Source of the DNA: Zoogloea sp041917255
GTDB taxonomy: Bacteria > Pseudomonadota > Gammaproteobacteria > Burkholderiales > Rhodocyclaceae
Direction of reading: 5' to 3'
NCBI GenBank assembly: GCA_041917255.1
Contig: JAYRYA010000023.1
Location: forward strand, 14,341-78,340
Length of the DNA: 64,000 bases
Under the pieces are notes generated by a model. That model searched no databases. It had not been told where the DNA came from and saw nothing but the letters and a program-made list of their open reading frames with translations. The translations under genes were made by a program, and so were the position numbers. Position 1 is the first letter of the stretch. The number at the start of each line of letters is the position of its first letter. Below are positions 26,170 through 34,406 of this stretch, piece by piece.

Positions 26170-26943
26170 TCAGCCGGCGGCCGGACGGCGACCGCGGCCA
26201 CGGCCTTCACCCTTGGGCTTGGGCGCAGTCTGGATCGCCCCCGAAATGCGTGAGCGCAGGCGGGCGATGGCCTGGCTGTGGAGCTGACACACGCGGGACT
26301 CGGAGACGCCAAGCACTTCGCCGATTTCGCGCAGGTTCATGTCCTGCTCGTAGTACAGCCCCATCACCGTCTTCTCCCGCTCGGGTAGGTCGTCGATGGC
26401 CTTGATGAGCACGTCGCGCATGTTGCTGTCGAGGAGCAGCGTGAGGGGGTCATTGCCTTCGAGGGTGATGTGGCGCTCCAGGTAGTCGTCTTCGCCCTCG
26501 CCGCTGAAATCCTCGAAATACACCAGCTGATAGCCGCGGGCTTCCTGCAGCATGTGCTGGTATTCGGCCAGCGGCACGCCCAGCGAGTCGGCGAGTTCCG
26601 CCTCCGTGGGATGCCGACCGTTGGCCTGTTCGAGCTGGTGCACCGCCGCCTCGATGCGCCGCATGTCCCGGCGCAGGCTGCGGGGCAGCCAGTCGTTCTC
26701 CCGCAGACCGTCAAGCATCGAGCCACGGATGCGCTGAACGGCGTAGGTCTCGAATTGGGCACCCAGGCCCTCTTCGTAGCGGTTGATGGCGTCGAGCAAG
26801 CCCAGCATGCCGTTCTGGATGATGTCTTCCACCTGCACGCTGGCCGGCAGCTTGGCCATCAGGTGGTAGGCGATGCGCTTGACCAGCGGCGCGTACTGGA
26901 CGACGAGTTGCTCTTTATCGAGGGTGCCGGAAGCGGTGTACAT
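26170..26943 (-). CDS. fliA: Flagellar sigma factor FliA (sigma-28)
   Basis: A 257-residue sigma factor. Region 2 has DIIQNGMLGLLDAINRYEEGLGAQFETYAVQRIRGSMLD. Region 3 has LPRSLRRDMRRIE. Region 4 has LREIGEVLGVSESRVCQLHSQAIARLR. It ends in an unusual basic tail (GEGRGRGRRPAAG). It drives the late flagellar, stator and chemotaxis genes, for which several boxes can be read here, and is inhibited by FlgM. Confidence 0.97.
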   Translation of the reverse strand: MYTASGTLDKEQLVVQYAPLVKRIAYHLMAKLPASVQVEDIIQNGMLGLLDAINRYEEGLGAQFETYAVQRIRGSMLDGLRENDWLPRSLRRDMRRIEAAVHQLEQANGRHPTEAELADSLGVPLAEYQHMLQEARGYQLVYFEDFSGEGEDDYLERHITLEGNDPLTLLLDSNMRDVLIKAIDDLPEREKTVMGLYYEQDMNLREIGEVLGVSESRVCQLHSQAIARLRSRISGAIQTAPKPKGEGRGRGRRPAAG

Positions 26944-27029
26944 CTTTCGTCTGCTTTCTGGTCGGGTTTCGGAGTCGCGCGGCGCTCACACTACTCATCG
27001 GCAACGATAGGCTTTCATGCAGCCGACGA

Positions 27030-27047
27030 CACAATATTTCACAATAT
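27030..27047 (-). promoter_or_regulatory. Tandem octamer upstream of fliA
   Basis: On the minus strand ATATTGTG occurs twice with ten-bp spacing (one helical turn), in a short AT-rich patch about 90-105 bp before the fliA ATG. A side-by-side activator site is possible. A lone FliA-like -10 (GCCGATGA) lies nearer the gene but has no matching -35. Confidence 0.4.
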
Positions 27048-27062
27048 AACGACTTACTAATT

Positions 27063-27848
27063 TCAACCGGCCACGCCGGCCTGGGACGACCAGGCGCGCA
27101 GACGGCGGATGAACGCCTGAGCCCCTTCGGCCGGATGCCGCACGCCGAGGGGCGAGGTCATGGCGTCGGCCAGGGGGTCGCGTTCGACTTCGCCACGCCA
27201 CACGAGGGGCAGGCCCACATGGCGTCCGGTGAAGTCGTTGAGACTGGCAAACAAGGCGGTCGCGTCGGCCCGGTCACGGGCGCCGCTGACGGCGATCTCC
27301 AGCGATCCGGCGCCGGCGGCGGCCAGGCCCTTGATCCACTGACACGCGCCGCGGGCACCGACCCCACTCGCCTCCACCACCAACAGTCGGCGGCCGGCTG
27401 CACGGGCAAAAGGGGTGAGGCTGCGCACATCGCCCGCGGTGTGGATCGCCAACAGATCGGCGCGGCGCTGAAGCTCGGCGATGCCGGCTTCCAGGCGGGC
27501 GTGCTGGGTTTCGTCGAGGAGCGGCACGGCCAGGACAGTGGCGGCGGCGGGCACGACCCACAGGCCGTCAGCCACTTCGCGCATGGTTTCGGCTACCTCG
27601 TGCTGGCCCTGCAGGGCGCCCAGCAGGTCGCCGCCGTCGGGATACCCGAACGCGGCCAGCAAGCTGCCGCAATCGGGTGCATGCTCGTCGATGGCCACCA
27701 CGCGGCGGGCGCCTTCGGTGAGGGCAGTGAGTGTCTGGACAGCCAGATCGCGAGGCGAACGGCCCGACGTGAACAAGGCCACCACCGCCGACGGGGTACG
27801 ACGGAACAGGCGGCGGAGGCCGGCGGCCTGGTCTGAGGCGTGGAGCAT
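27063..27848 (-). CDS. flhG: FlhG/FleN-like protein with a degenerate ATP-binding loop
   Basis: A 261-residue MinD/ParA-family protein in the flhF-flhG-fliA position that controls flagellar number and placement. The start at 27848 (MLHASDQAAGLRRLF) is one base past the flhF stop; a start at 27875 would overlap flhF. The N-terminal DQAAGLRRL, which in FlhG stimulates the FlhF GTPase, is intact. The Walker A loop is not: where SGKGGVGKT is expected there is SGRSPRDLA, with no P-loop lysine and no GG. The switch Asp of VAIDEHAPD is present. It may still act on FlhF without ATP-driven membrane cycling. Confidence 0.82.
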   Translation of the reverse strand: MLHASDQAAGLRRLFRRTPSAVVALFTSGRSPRDLAVQTLTALTEGARRVVAIDEHAPDCGSLLAAFGYPDGGDLLGALQGQHEVAETMREVADGLWVVPAAATVLAVPLLDETQHARLEAGIAELQRRADLLAIHTAGDVRSLTPFARAAGRRLLVVEASGVGARGACQWIKGLAAAGAGSLEIAVSGARDRADATALFASLNDFTGRHVGLPLVWRGEVERDPLADAMTSPLGVRHPAEGAQAFIRRLRAWSSQAGVAG

Positions 27849-27849
27849 C

Positions 27850-29394
27850 TCAAAGCCCCCCACGCAGCTGGGCAACCCCGGCCTGCCCCGCGTTGGCCAT
27901 CATCAGGCCGGCTTCGAGGGGGTCGAGCCGAAAGGGTGAGTTGGCGGGCAGTTCGCGCAGCGCCTGGTCGAGCAGCGCGTCCCGGTCGGGCAGGTGGAGG
28001 TCTTCCGGCACTCGCTGGCCGTTGGCGACGTAATACACATTGACCTGGTGGCGCACAGCCACGTCAAGCACCGGCGCGAGGGACATGGCTTCGTCCATCT
28101 TGGTGAGGATCACCCCGGACAGGTCGTCGCCGCCGTAGGCATTGACCACATCGTCCAGCGTGTCGCCGCGGCTGGTGGCGTTGAGCAGCAGGAGGCGCGA
28201 CACCTTGCCGGCGCCGGTGAGCATGGCAGCCTGCTCGGCGACCATCTTGTCGCGCTGGCTCATGCCCATGGTGTCGATCAGCACCATGTGCTTGTCGCGC
28301 AGGCTGGCGAGGGTCTCGCGCAGGTCGTTGGCGTCGCGCACCACATACACCGGCACGCCGAGGATGCGGCCGTAGATGCGCAGCTGCTCGTGGGCGCCGA
28401 TCCGGTAGCTGTCGGTGGTGATGAGGGCCAGCTTGTCGGCGCCGTGGCGCACGACGCAGCGGGCGGCGAGCTTGGCGGTGGTGGTGGTCTTGCCGACGCC
28501 GGTGGGGCCGACGAGGGCGAAAACGCCGCCCCGGTCGATGATGTCGGCGTCGCAATCCATGGCGCGGAAGCGCCGGGCCAGTTCGGCGTGGAGCAGGCGG
28601 TGGGCTTCCTCCGGGGCTTCTTCTTCAGGAACGCATTCGGCCAGTTCGCGGGCCAGCACTGCGGAGAAGCCGGCTTCGAGCAGATCGCCGATCAGGCGGG
28701 CGCGGCCGGGGGCACTGCGGCTCAGTTCTCCCCAGGCAAAGCCGGCCAGTTGGCGCTCGATCATCCCGCGGATGGCGGCCAGTTCGGTGGCCATCTGGGA
28801 GTTGGCCGATTCGAGGGCGCGGATGCGGGCCTCTTCTTCGATGCCGGCGGGGCGCTGGCGGGCCGGGGCTTCGGGGGCGCGAGGTACGGCATCGCTGCGC
28901 AGGGGCGAACGGGGCTGAGCCGGGGCCGGCGCGCGAGGCGCTTCGACGGGCGGGCGGCGCACCTGGGTGGAGGCGGCATTGAACACGTCGCGGTTGAGTT
29001 CGACCCGCGGCGGATTGAAGGGCTGCATTTCGGGAGCGCGGGGCGCGGCCGGACGGGGCTGGGCCGCCGGGGCCGCCGCAGGCGCGGGTGCCGGACGATT
29101 GACCCCTGCGGCGCGGGACAGACTGACACGGAAGTCGTCGTCGAAGAAATCCTCGGCGGGCGCACGGGCCGGTGCTGCTGCCGCCGGTGCCGGGGCGGGC
29201 GCCGCGGCGGCAGCGGCCTGGGCCTGGCTGCGGGCACGCTGCAGGCTGGCCACTTCGCCCGCCGGCAGGGCGAGGATCTCGACACCGCCATTGGCCGCAC
29301 GGTTGGCAAGCACCACGGCATCCGGACCGAGGTCGTCCTTCAGCATGCGAAGGGCCTCACGGGCGGTTTTTGCAAAGTAGCGCTTGACGTTCAT
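27850..29394 (-). CDS. flhF: SRP-type GTPase FlhF
   Basis: A 514-residue FlhF, which sets the polar site of flagellum assembly. The N-terminal basic region begins MNVKRYFAKTAREALRMLKDDLG. A long Ala/Pro/Arg-rich linker (about 60-190) follows. The NG GTPase domain has GPTGVGKTTTTAKLAARC (G1), DTMGMSQRD (G3) and TKMDEA (G4). It lies between flhA and flhG. Its presence suggests a polar rather than peritrichous flagellum. Confidence 0.96.
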   Translation of the reverse strand: MNVKRYFAKTAREALRMLKDDLGPDAVVLANRAANGGVEILALPAGEVASLQRARSQAQAAAAAAPAPAPAAAAPARAPAEDFFDDDFRVSLSRAAGVNRPAPAPAAAPAAQPRPAAPRAPEMQPFNPPRVELNRDVFNAASTQVRRPPVEAPRAPAPAQPRSPLRSDAVPRAPEAPARQRPAGIEEEARIRALESANSQMATELAAIRGMIERQLAGFAWGELSRSAPGRARLIGDLLEAGFSAVLARELAECVPEEEAPEEAHRLLHAELARRFRAMDCDADIIDRGGVFALVGPTGVGKTTTTAKLAARCVVRHGADKLALITTDSYRIGAHEQLRIYGRILGVPVYVVRDANDLRETLASLRDKHMVLIDTMGMSQRDKMVAEQAAMLTGAGKVSRLLLLNATSRGDTLDDVVNAYGGDDLSGVILTKMDEAMSLAPVLDVAVRHQVNVYYVANGQRVPEDLHLPDRDALLDQALRELPANSPFRLDPLEAGLMMANAGQAGVAQLRGGL

Positions 29395-29541
29395 GCTCCT
29401 GTCTCCGGGGGTACGAAGGCTTTCACGGGATCGGCGTGGGCACTTCGGTACCTTCGATTATCCGCAGGCGGTCGTCTTTCGATGCCCGGGAAAAGACAGG
29501 TTTTAGGGTGCTATTCCGCCGGCAAGCCCGCAGGACGCCCA

Positions 29542-29557
29542 TTCCGGGCGCCCGGAA
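29542..29557. repeat. Loopless palindrome after flhA
   Basis: TTCCGGGCGCCCGGAA is a perfect 16-bp palindrome just past the flhA stop. It could help end or stabilise the flhA transcript, or bind a protein. There is no U-run after it, so I do not call it a terminator. Confidence 0.4.
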
Positions 29558-29564
29558 CCGAAGC

Positions 29565-31652
29565 TCAGGAGGCGGGAGAGATCATCGCCGAGACGCGGAT
29601 CAGGCGGGTCTCGGGCACTTCGGAGTTGGCCACCACCTTGAGGGTCGGCACGCTGCGACGCAGAAAGCGCGACAGCAGCCAGCGCAGCGGCGCCGGTACC
29701 AGCAGTACCGGCGGCAGGCCGATGTCTTCCATGCGCTGGGCGGCAGCGGCGGTTTCGCGCAGCAGGGTGTCGGCAAGGCCCGGCTCGATGGCGCCACCCT
29801 CCGGCCCGCCGCCGCCCATGGCCTGCATCAGCACACGCTCGAGGCCCGGATCGAGCGCCATGACCTGCACCTCGCCATTGCCCGGGAAAAGCCCCTGCAC
29901 AATCGCCCGGCCCAGCGCCTGACGTACCCGCGAGGTGAGCTCCAGCGGGTCCTGCACCCGCGGCGCAAACTCGGCCAGCACCTCGACGATGGAGCGCATG
30001 TCGCGGATGTTGACGCCCTCGTCGAGGAGGTTCTGGAGCACCCGCTGCACGCTGGCCAGCGGCAGCAGCTTGGGCACCAGGTCCTCCACCAGCTTGGGGT
30101 TCTCCTTGGCGATGTGGTCGAGGAGCGCCTGGGTTTCGGCGCGGCCAAGGAGCTCTGGCGCGTGACTGAGAATCAGGTGATTGAGGTGGGTCGCCACCAC
30201 GGTGCTGGCATCCACCACCGTGTAGCCCAGCGCGTGAGCCTGCTCGCGCTGACTGGCGTCGATCCACACTGCGGGCAGGCCGAAGGCCGGATCGGTGGTT
30301 TCGCGGCCGGTGAGCGGACCGGAAACCCGCCCCGGATTGATCGCCATGAACTGCCCCGGAAACGCGCTGCCGGTGCCAATCTCGACGCCCTTCAACACGA
30401 TGCGGTAGGCGTTGGGCTTGAGTTCCAGGTTGTCGCGGATGTGCACCGGCGCGGCGAGGAAGCCGATGTCCCGTGCGAACTTCTTGCGCAGGCCGCGGAT
30501 GCGCTTGAGCAGCTCGCCGTCCTGGCCCTTGTCCACCATCGGGATCAGCCGGTAGCCCACCTCGAGGCCCAGCACATCCACCGGCGTGACATCCGACCAG
30601 CTGGCTTCCTGGCTCTCGGCCGGCACCACCGGCGCGGCGGCGGGAGCCTCCTCCTCCACCGCCTCCGTCTGCCTGATGCCGCCCCGCCACGCCATGTAGC
30701 CCAAGGCGCTGGCCAGCAGCAGGAACACGAAGTTGGGCATGCCGGGGATCAAACCAAGGATGCCCAGGATCGCCGCGGTGAGCACCAGCACCTGAGGGTT
30801 GGAGAACACCTGGCCGATGACCTGCGAGCCCATGTCCCCGTCGTCGCCCACCCGCGACACTACCAGACCGGCCGCCACCGAGATGATCAGCGCCGGCAGC
30901 TGGGCCACCAGACCGTCGCCAATGGTGAGCAGGGTGTAGTTGGTGGCCGCCTGCCCCAGCTCCATGTTGTGCTGGAGCACGCCGACGATCAGCCCGCCCA
31001 CCACGTTGATGCCGAGAATCAGGATGCCCGCCACCGCGTCGCCGCGGACAAACTTGGAGGCACCATCCATCGCGCCGTAGAAATCCGCTTCCTGGGAAGT
31101 CTCGGCCCGGCGTTTCTTGGCCTCCTTCTCGTCGATGAGGCCGGCGTTGAGGTCGGCGTCGATGGCCATCTGCTTGCCGGGCATGGCGTCGAGGGTGAAG
31201 CGCGCACCCACTTCGGCGATCCGCCCGGCGCCCTTGGTGATGACCACGAAGTTGATGACCGTGAGGATGATGAACACCACCAGACCCACCGCGGTATTAC
31301 CGCCCACCAGGAAGTGACCGAAGGCCTCGATCACCTTGCCCGCCGCGTCGGGCCCGGTGTGGCCTTCGAGCAGCACGATCCGGGTCGACGCCACGTTGAG
31401 CGACAGGCGCAGCAGCGTGGTGACCAGCAGCACTGTGGGGAACACCGAGAAATCCAGCGGCTTCCTGGTGTACATCGCCACCAGCATCACCATCACCGAC
31501 ACCGCGATGTTGAAGGTGAACATCAGGTCGAGCACGAACGGCGGCAGCGGCAGCACCATCATCGACAGGATGAGGATGATGAGCAGCGGCCCGGCGAGCT
31601 GCCGGATATTGCTCGGGGCGAAAAGGGTGCGCAGGTTGAGACTACTGTTCAT
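29565..31652 (-). CDS. flhA: Flagellar export gate protein FlhA
   Basis: A 695-residue export-gate protein. The N-terminal half has eight membrane segments with the FHIPEP-type region (VTKGAGRIAEVGARFTLDAMPGKQMAID; DLNAGLIDEKEAKKRR). The cytoplasmic half (about 350-690) docks chaperone-substrate complexes (YTVVDASTVVATHL). It precedes flhF. It starts a new segment after the cupin gene, with a short element shared with the flhB upstream region. Confidence 0.97.
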   Translation of the reverse strand: MNSSLNLRTLFAPSNIRQLAGPLLIILILSMMVLPLPPFVLDLMFTFNIAVSVMVMLVAMYTRKPLDFSVFPTVLLVTTLLRLSLNVASTRIVLLEGHTGPDAAGKVIEAFGHFLVGGNTAVGLVVFIILTVINFVVITKGAGRIAEVGARFTLDAMPGKQMAIDADLNAGLIDEKEAKKRRAETSQEADFYGAMDGASKFVRGDAVAGILILGINVVGGLIVGVLQHNMELGQAATNYTLLTIGDGLVAQLPALIISVAAGLVVSRVGDDGDMGSQVIGQVFSNPQVLVLTAAILGILGLIPGMPNFVFLLLASALGYMAWRGGIRQTEAVEEEAPAAAPVVPAESQEASWSDVTPVDVLGLEVGYRLIPMVDKGQDGELLKRIRGLRKKFARDIGFLAAPVHIRDNLELKPNAYRIVLKGVEIGTGSAFPGQFMAINPGRVSGPLTGRETTDPAFGLPAVWIDASQREQAHALGYTVVDASTVVATHLNHLILSHAPELLGRAETQALLDHIAKENPKLVEDLVPKLLPLASVQRVLQNLLDEGVNIRDMRSIVEVLAEFAPRVQDPLELTSRVRQALGRAIVQGLFPGNGEVQVMALDPGLERVLMQAMGGGGPEGGAIEPGLADTLLRETAAAAQRMEDIGLPPVLLVPAPLRWLLSRFLRRSVPTLKVVANSEVPETRLIRVSAMISPAS

Positions 31653-31682
31653 GCTCCGAATGGTCGCTCAGGCGACCTCCGG

Positions 31683-31723
31683 GGCAAGGGCGGAAGTGAG
31701 GGGGAAAGGGGGGGTAATTCGTG
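31683..31723 (-). promoter_or_regulatory. Element before flhA shared with flhB
   Basis: On the minus strand CACGAATTACCCC (31711-31723) is followed 20 bp later by CCCTTGCC (31683-31690), about 30-70 bp before the flhA ATG. The same two blocks, 21 bp apart, occur before flhB. They look like a shared promoter or operator for the export-gate genes. Confidence 0.5.
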
Positions 31724-31840
31724 CGCCGCGGCAGTGATGCCCTTCTCCAGCGGCGGACCGGAGGGGGATGCCGGACGAAGGCGTCACGACGACACAGAAT
31801 GCAGGCTGAGCCTGCCGTGATGACGCCCGGCAGGCGGTCA

Positions 31841-32272
31841 TCACTTCTTCTTGCCCACCAGATCCACGACCCACAGCTCGGCGTCGTCCGTACTGCTGGG
31901 GTTACGGAACCAATGCACGGTGTCCGCGTTTTCAAACCACCAGTCGCCCACCTGCAGGGTGCGTGCCGTGGTGCCCCGATATTCGACGAGCGAACCCTTC
32001 GTGACGCGGGCGATCCCCGGACGCCCGGCGTGAGAATGGCTCGGAATCCCGCCCCCCGGCGCGATGCTGAGGGTGCGGGCGCGCAGGTCGTAATCACCCG
32101 GCGATCCCGGCAGCTCATGGGGAGCAAGTGCCACGACGCCAACCGCCTCGGTTGCACCGCTCAGGCCGACAGCTTTTTCGGGCGGGGTATCGGCGGCGCC
32201 GGCTGGAGCAGCCAGCAGCAGGGCCGAGCCGAACAGTGGCGCAGCAAACCACTTGATGATGGCGAACATCAT
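31841..32272 (-). CDS. Exported small cupin protein
   Basis: A 143-residue protein starting at 32272, chosen because AGGAGAAG precedes that ATG; the frame extends to 32326 without a ribosome site. A Sec signal (FGSALLLAAPAGA) comes first. A single cupin barrel follows with GGGIPSHSHAGRPG, giving two of the usual metal-binding His residues, and later VGDWWFENADTVHWF. It is likely a periplasmic metal-binding protein. It has no known role in flagella, yet it is inserted between flhB and flhA in the same direction. Confidence 0.75.
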   Translation of the reverse strand: MMFAIIKWFAAPLFGSALLLAAPAGAADTPPEKAVGLSGATEAVGVVALAPHELPGSPGDYDLRARTLSIAPGGGIPSHSHAGRPGIARVTKGSLVEYRGTTARTLQVGDWWFENADTVHWFRNPSSTDDAELWVVDLVGKKK

Positions 32273-32549
32273 GGATCTTCTCCTCGTTGTTATCGGTGGG
32301 TATCGGGTGCGACGCAGCAGTGCCAAGCGTGACCATTCATCCGTGATGGCTTCTTGATTCTAGTTCACGAACTCTCCGCCATCCGCCTTGGTTGGAACTG
32401 CGGGGGTCGGATTACGGGGACACCTGCCGGTAGATCGGGAAATGGGGGGCCTTGAGACGGCAAGCGCGAAGTCGTGGGCATGGGCTCAGATTTGCCCGCC
32501 ACCAGTGCGCTGCCGCCCAGCTTCGGACAGGGTGAACGACACCCTGCCC

Positions 32550-33698
32550 TCACGGCGCAGCTTCGCCGGGCCCCGGGTCCATGCCCTCGGGCACCGCGAG
32601 GGCGCCGGGCACGTCGGGCGGGAGGCCGCCTTCGGCGATCCAGTGGTTGAGCTGGAAGACCCACGCCATCACCTCGGCGACCACCGTGTAGAGGGCAGCG
32701 GGGATCTGCTGCTCCAGTTCGCAGTGGGCGAACAGCGCCCGGGCCAGGGGCGGGGCTTCGAGGATGGGGACGTTGTGCTCCCGGGCCAGTTCGCGGATCT
32801 TGCCGGCCACGATGTCGGCGCCCTTGGCCACGACGATGGGGGCGCCGGCCTTGTCGGGGTCGTACTTGAGGGCCACGGCGTAGTGGGTAGGGTTGGTGAC
32901 CACCACGTCGGCGGTGGGTACGTTGCTCATCATGCGGCGGCGGGACATCTCGCGCTGGGCGGCGCGGATGCGCGCCTTGATCTGCGGGTCGCCCTCCTGC
33001 TCCTTCATTTCCTGGCGCAGTTCGTCCTTGGTCATGCGCAGGCGGCGGTGGTATTCCCACAGCTGGAAGGGCACGTCGATGGCGGCGATGATGGCCAGGC
33101 TTGCCACGATCAGCAGCGCCGACAGCAGCACCAGGCTGGCAAAGTCATCCATGCTGGTGGCGAGCGGCTGGAGCATCAGCGAGAACAGGTGGTCGCGCTC
33201 CCGCCACACCACCCACACCCCCACGCTGGCCACCAGCACCGACTTGAGGGTGGCTTTCACCAGCTCGGCCAGCCCGTGGGTGGAAAACATCCGCCCCAGG
33301 CCCTGCAGCGGATCGAGGCGGGTGAGGTCGAACTTGAGCGCGCTGGTGGAGAACACCCAGCCACCCATCAGAAAGGGGGTGACCAGCGCCGCGACCACCG
33401 AAGCCAGCAGCAGCGGCGCGATGGTGAGGAGCCCGTCGGTGGCCAGCTGCGCCAGCACCTGCTGCATGCCGCCCGGCTCGAAGGCGTGCTGACGTTCGAA
33501 GTTGAGCCCGCTACGGACTAGCTCCATCATTCGGTGCCCGCCCCAGCGGCCAAGCACGTACAGGGCGGCCACACCCACCATCAGCGAGATGAAGGTGGCC
33601 AGCTCGCGGGAATGGGGAACCTGCCCTTCCTCGCGGGCCTGCTCCAGTCTTCGCGCTGATGCTGATTCTGTTTTTTCGAGGTCGCTGTCTTCAGCCAC
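32550..33698 (-). CDS. flhB: Flagellar export switch protein FlhB
   Basis: A 382-residue FlhB starting at GTG. Four membrane segments are followed by the cytoplasmic domain with the autocleavage site NPTH (in ADVVVTNPTHYAVALKYD). Cleavage there switches export from hook to filament proteins. A Pro/Gly-rich C-terminal tail ends the protein. Separation from flhA by a cupin gene is unusual. Confidence 0.96.
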   Translation of the reverse strand: MAEDSDLEKTESASARRLEQAREEGQVPHSRELATFISLMVGVAALYVLGRWGGHRMMELVRSGLNFERQHAFEPGGMQQVLAQLATDGLLTIAPLLLASVVAALVTPFLMGGWVFSTSALKFDLTRLDPLQGLGRMFSTHGLAELVKATLKSVLVASVGVWVVWRERDHLFSLMLQPLATSMDDFASLVLLSALLIVASLAIIAAIDVPFQLWEYHRRLRMTKDELRQEMKEQEGDPQIKARIRAAQREMSRRRMMSNVPTADVVVTNPTHYAVALKYDPDKAGAPIVVAKGADIVAGKIRELAREHNVPILEAPPLARALFAHCELEQQIPAALYTVVAEVMAWVFQLNHWIAEGGLPPDVPGALAVPEGMDPGPGEAAP

Positions 33699-33750
33699 GG
33701 CCCGCTCGACGTTCGTTCAGATGGTGCAACGATACCGGCAGGCAGCGCCC

Positions 33751-33792
33751 GGCAAGGGTGAGAACAGACGGGGATTGGAGGGGTAATTCGTG
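33751..33792 (-). promoter_or_regulatory. Element before flhB shared with flhA
   Basis: On the minus strand CACGAATTACCCC (33780-33792) is followed 21 bp later by CCCTTGCC (33751-33758), about 50-95 bp before the flhB GTG. It repeats the arrangement upstream of flhA. Confidence 0.5.
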
Positions 33793-33909
33793 GGCGCGGA
33801 GCGTGGGAAATCGTGAGGAGGGAACGGGAAATGGGGAGTGGGTAGAGGGGCTGCGCCGAGGAGTGGTGCGCTGGCGTCTGGCCGCGCCCACTCCCCACGT
33901 TGCCGCTAC

Positions 33910-34215
33910 TCAGGCGGCCTGCTCGCTGGTCAACGACGTGCGCAGATTGGTGGTTTCCCGCTGCAGCTCACCCAGCTTGGCGCTGAGCAGCATCAACTGG
34001 TCTTCAAGCAGGCCGAACAGCGCGCGGCTGGCCTGCAGGGGACTGCCGGCCAGCAGACGGGTGGCGTCGATGTGGGCCTGGAACTCGGTGAGCGTCTGGG
34101 CCTGCTGGGGATGGAGCGCGATGCACTGACGCAGCAGCAGCTCGCGTTCACGAAAGAAGCCGGACGGATCGCGCTCGGCGAGGTCTTTCCAGTAATCGAA
34201 GTCGAAGTCGTCCAT
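33910..34215 (-). CDS. DUF3135-like small protein
   Basis: A 101-residue acidic, helical protein. The ATG at 34215 (MDDFDFDYWKDLAERDPSGFF) follows GGAGA; a GTG at 34221 is an alternative. The DxxxxLAERDPxxFFxxRxxL pattern resembles the DUF3135 family of uncharacterised proteobacterial proteins. The second half predicts one long helix (ALFGLLEDQLMLLSAKLGEL) able to form a coiled coil. It lies between cheA and flhB in the same direction, so a link with chemotaxis or motility is possible. Confidence 0.65.
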   Translation of the reverse strand: MDDFDFDYWKDLAERDPSGFFRERELLLRQCIALHPQQAQTLTEFQAHIDATRLLAGSPLQASRALFGLLEDQLMLLSAKLGELQRETTNLRTSLTSEQAA

Positions 34216-34309
34216 CTGCACTCTCCCTGCCCGACCGGCGCCGCTGGCCGGAACGGCAACGGGCAGGGGCAGTCAGGAACGATCCTAACCGAGCCCTGCC
34301 GGGGGTTGA

Positions 34310-34328
34310 GCGGCGTAGGTCACGCCGC
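34310..34328. repeat. Inverted repeat after cheA
   Basis: GCGGCGT-AGGTC-ACGCCGC is a perfect seven-pair hairpin between cheA and the DUF3135-like gene. There is no U-run, so attenuation or transcript processing are the likely roles if any. Confidence 0.4.
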
Positions 34329-34406
34329 CTTGTTGCAGAGTGTTGCGCCGTGGAGGATGTCTCAGCGCGCGATTGGTCTCTCCGTTACGTAGTTCTCACT
34401 CCGCGA

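Noticed and set aside
27994..29922. A plus-strand open frame of about 640 codons opposite flhF
   Set aside because: Antisense shadow of the GC-rich flhF gene; low-complexity Gly/Ala/His composition and no ribosome site.
29436..31820. A plus-strand open frame of about 790 codons opposite flhA
   Set aside because: It is the antisense shadow of flhA, with repetitive His/Gln/Arg composition and no domain.
33726..33741. A sigma-54-like sequence before flhB
   Set aside because: The -12 half matches, but the GG of the -24 half is missing at the required position.
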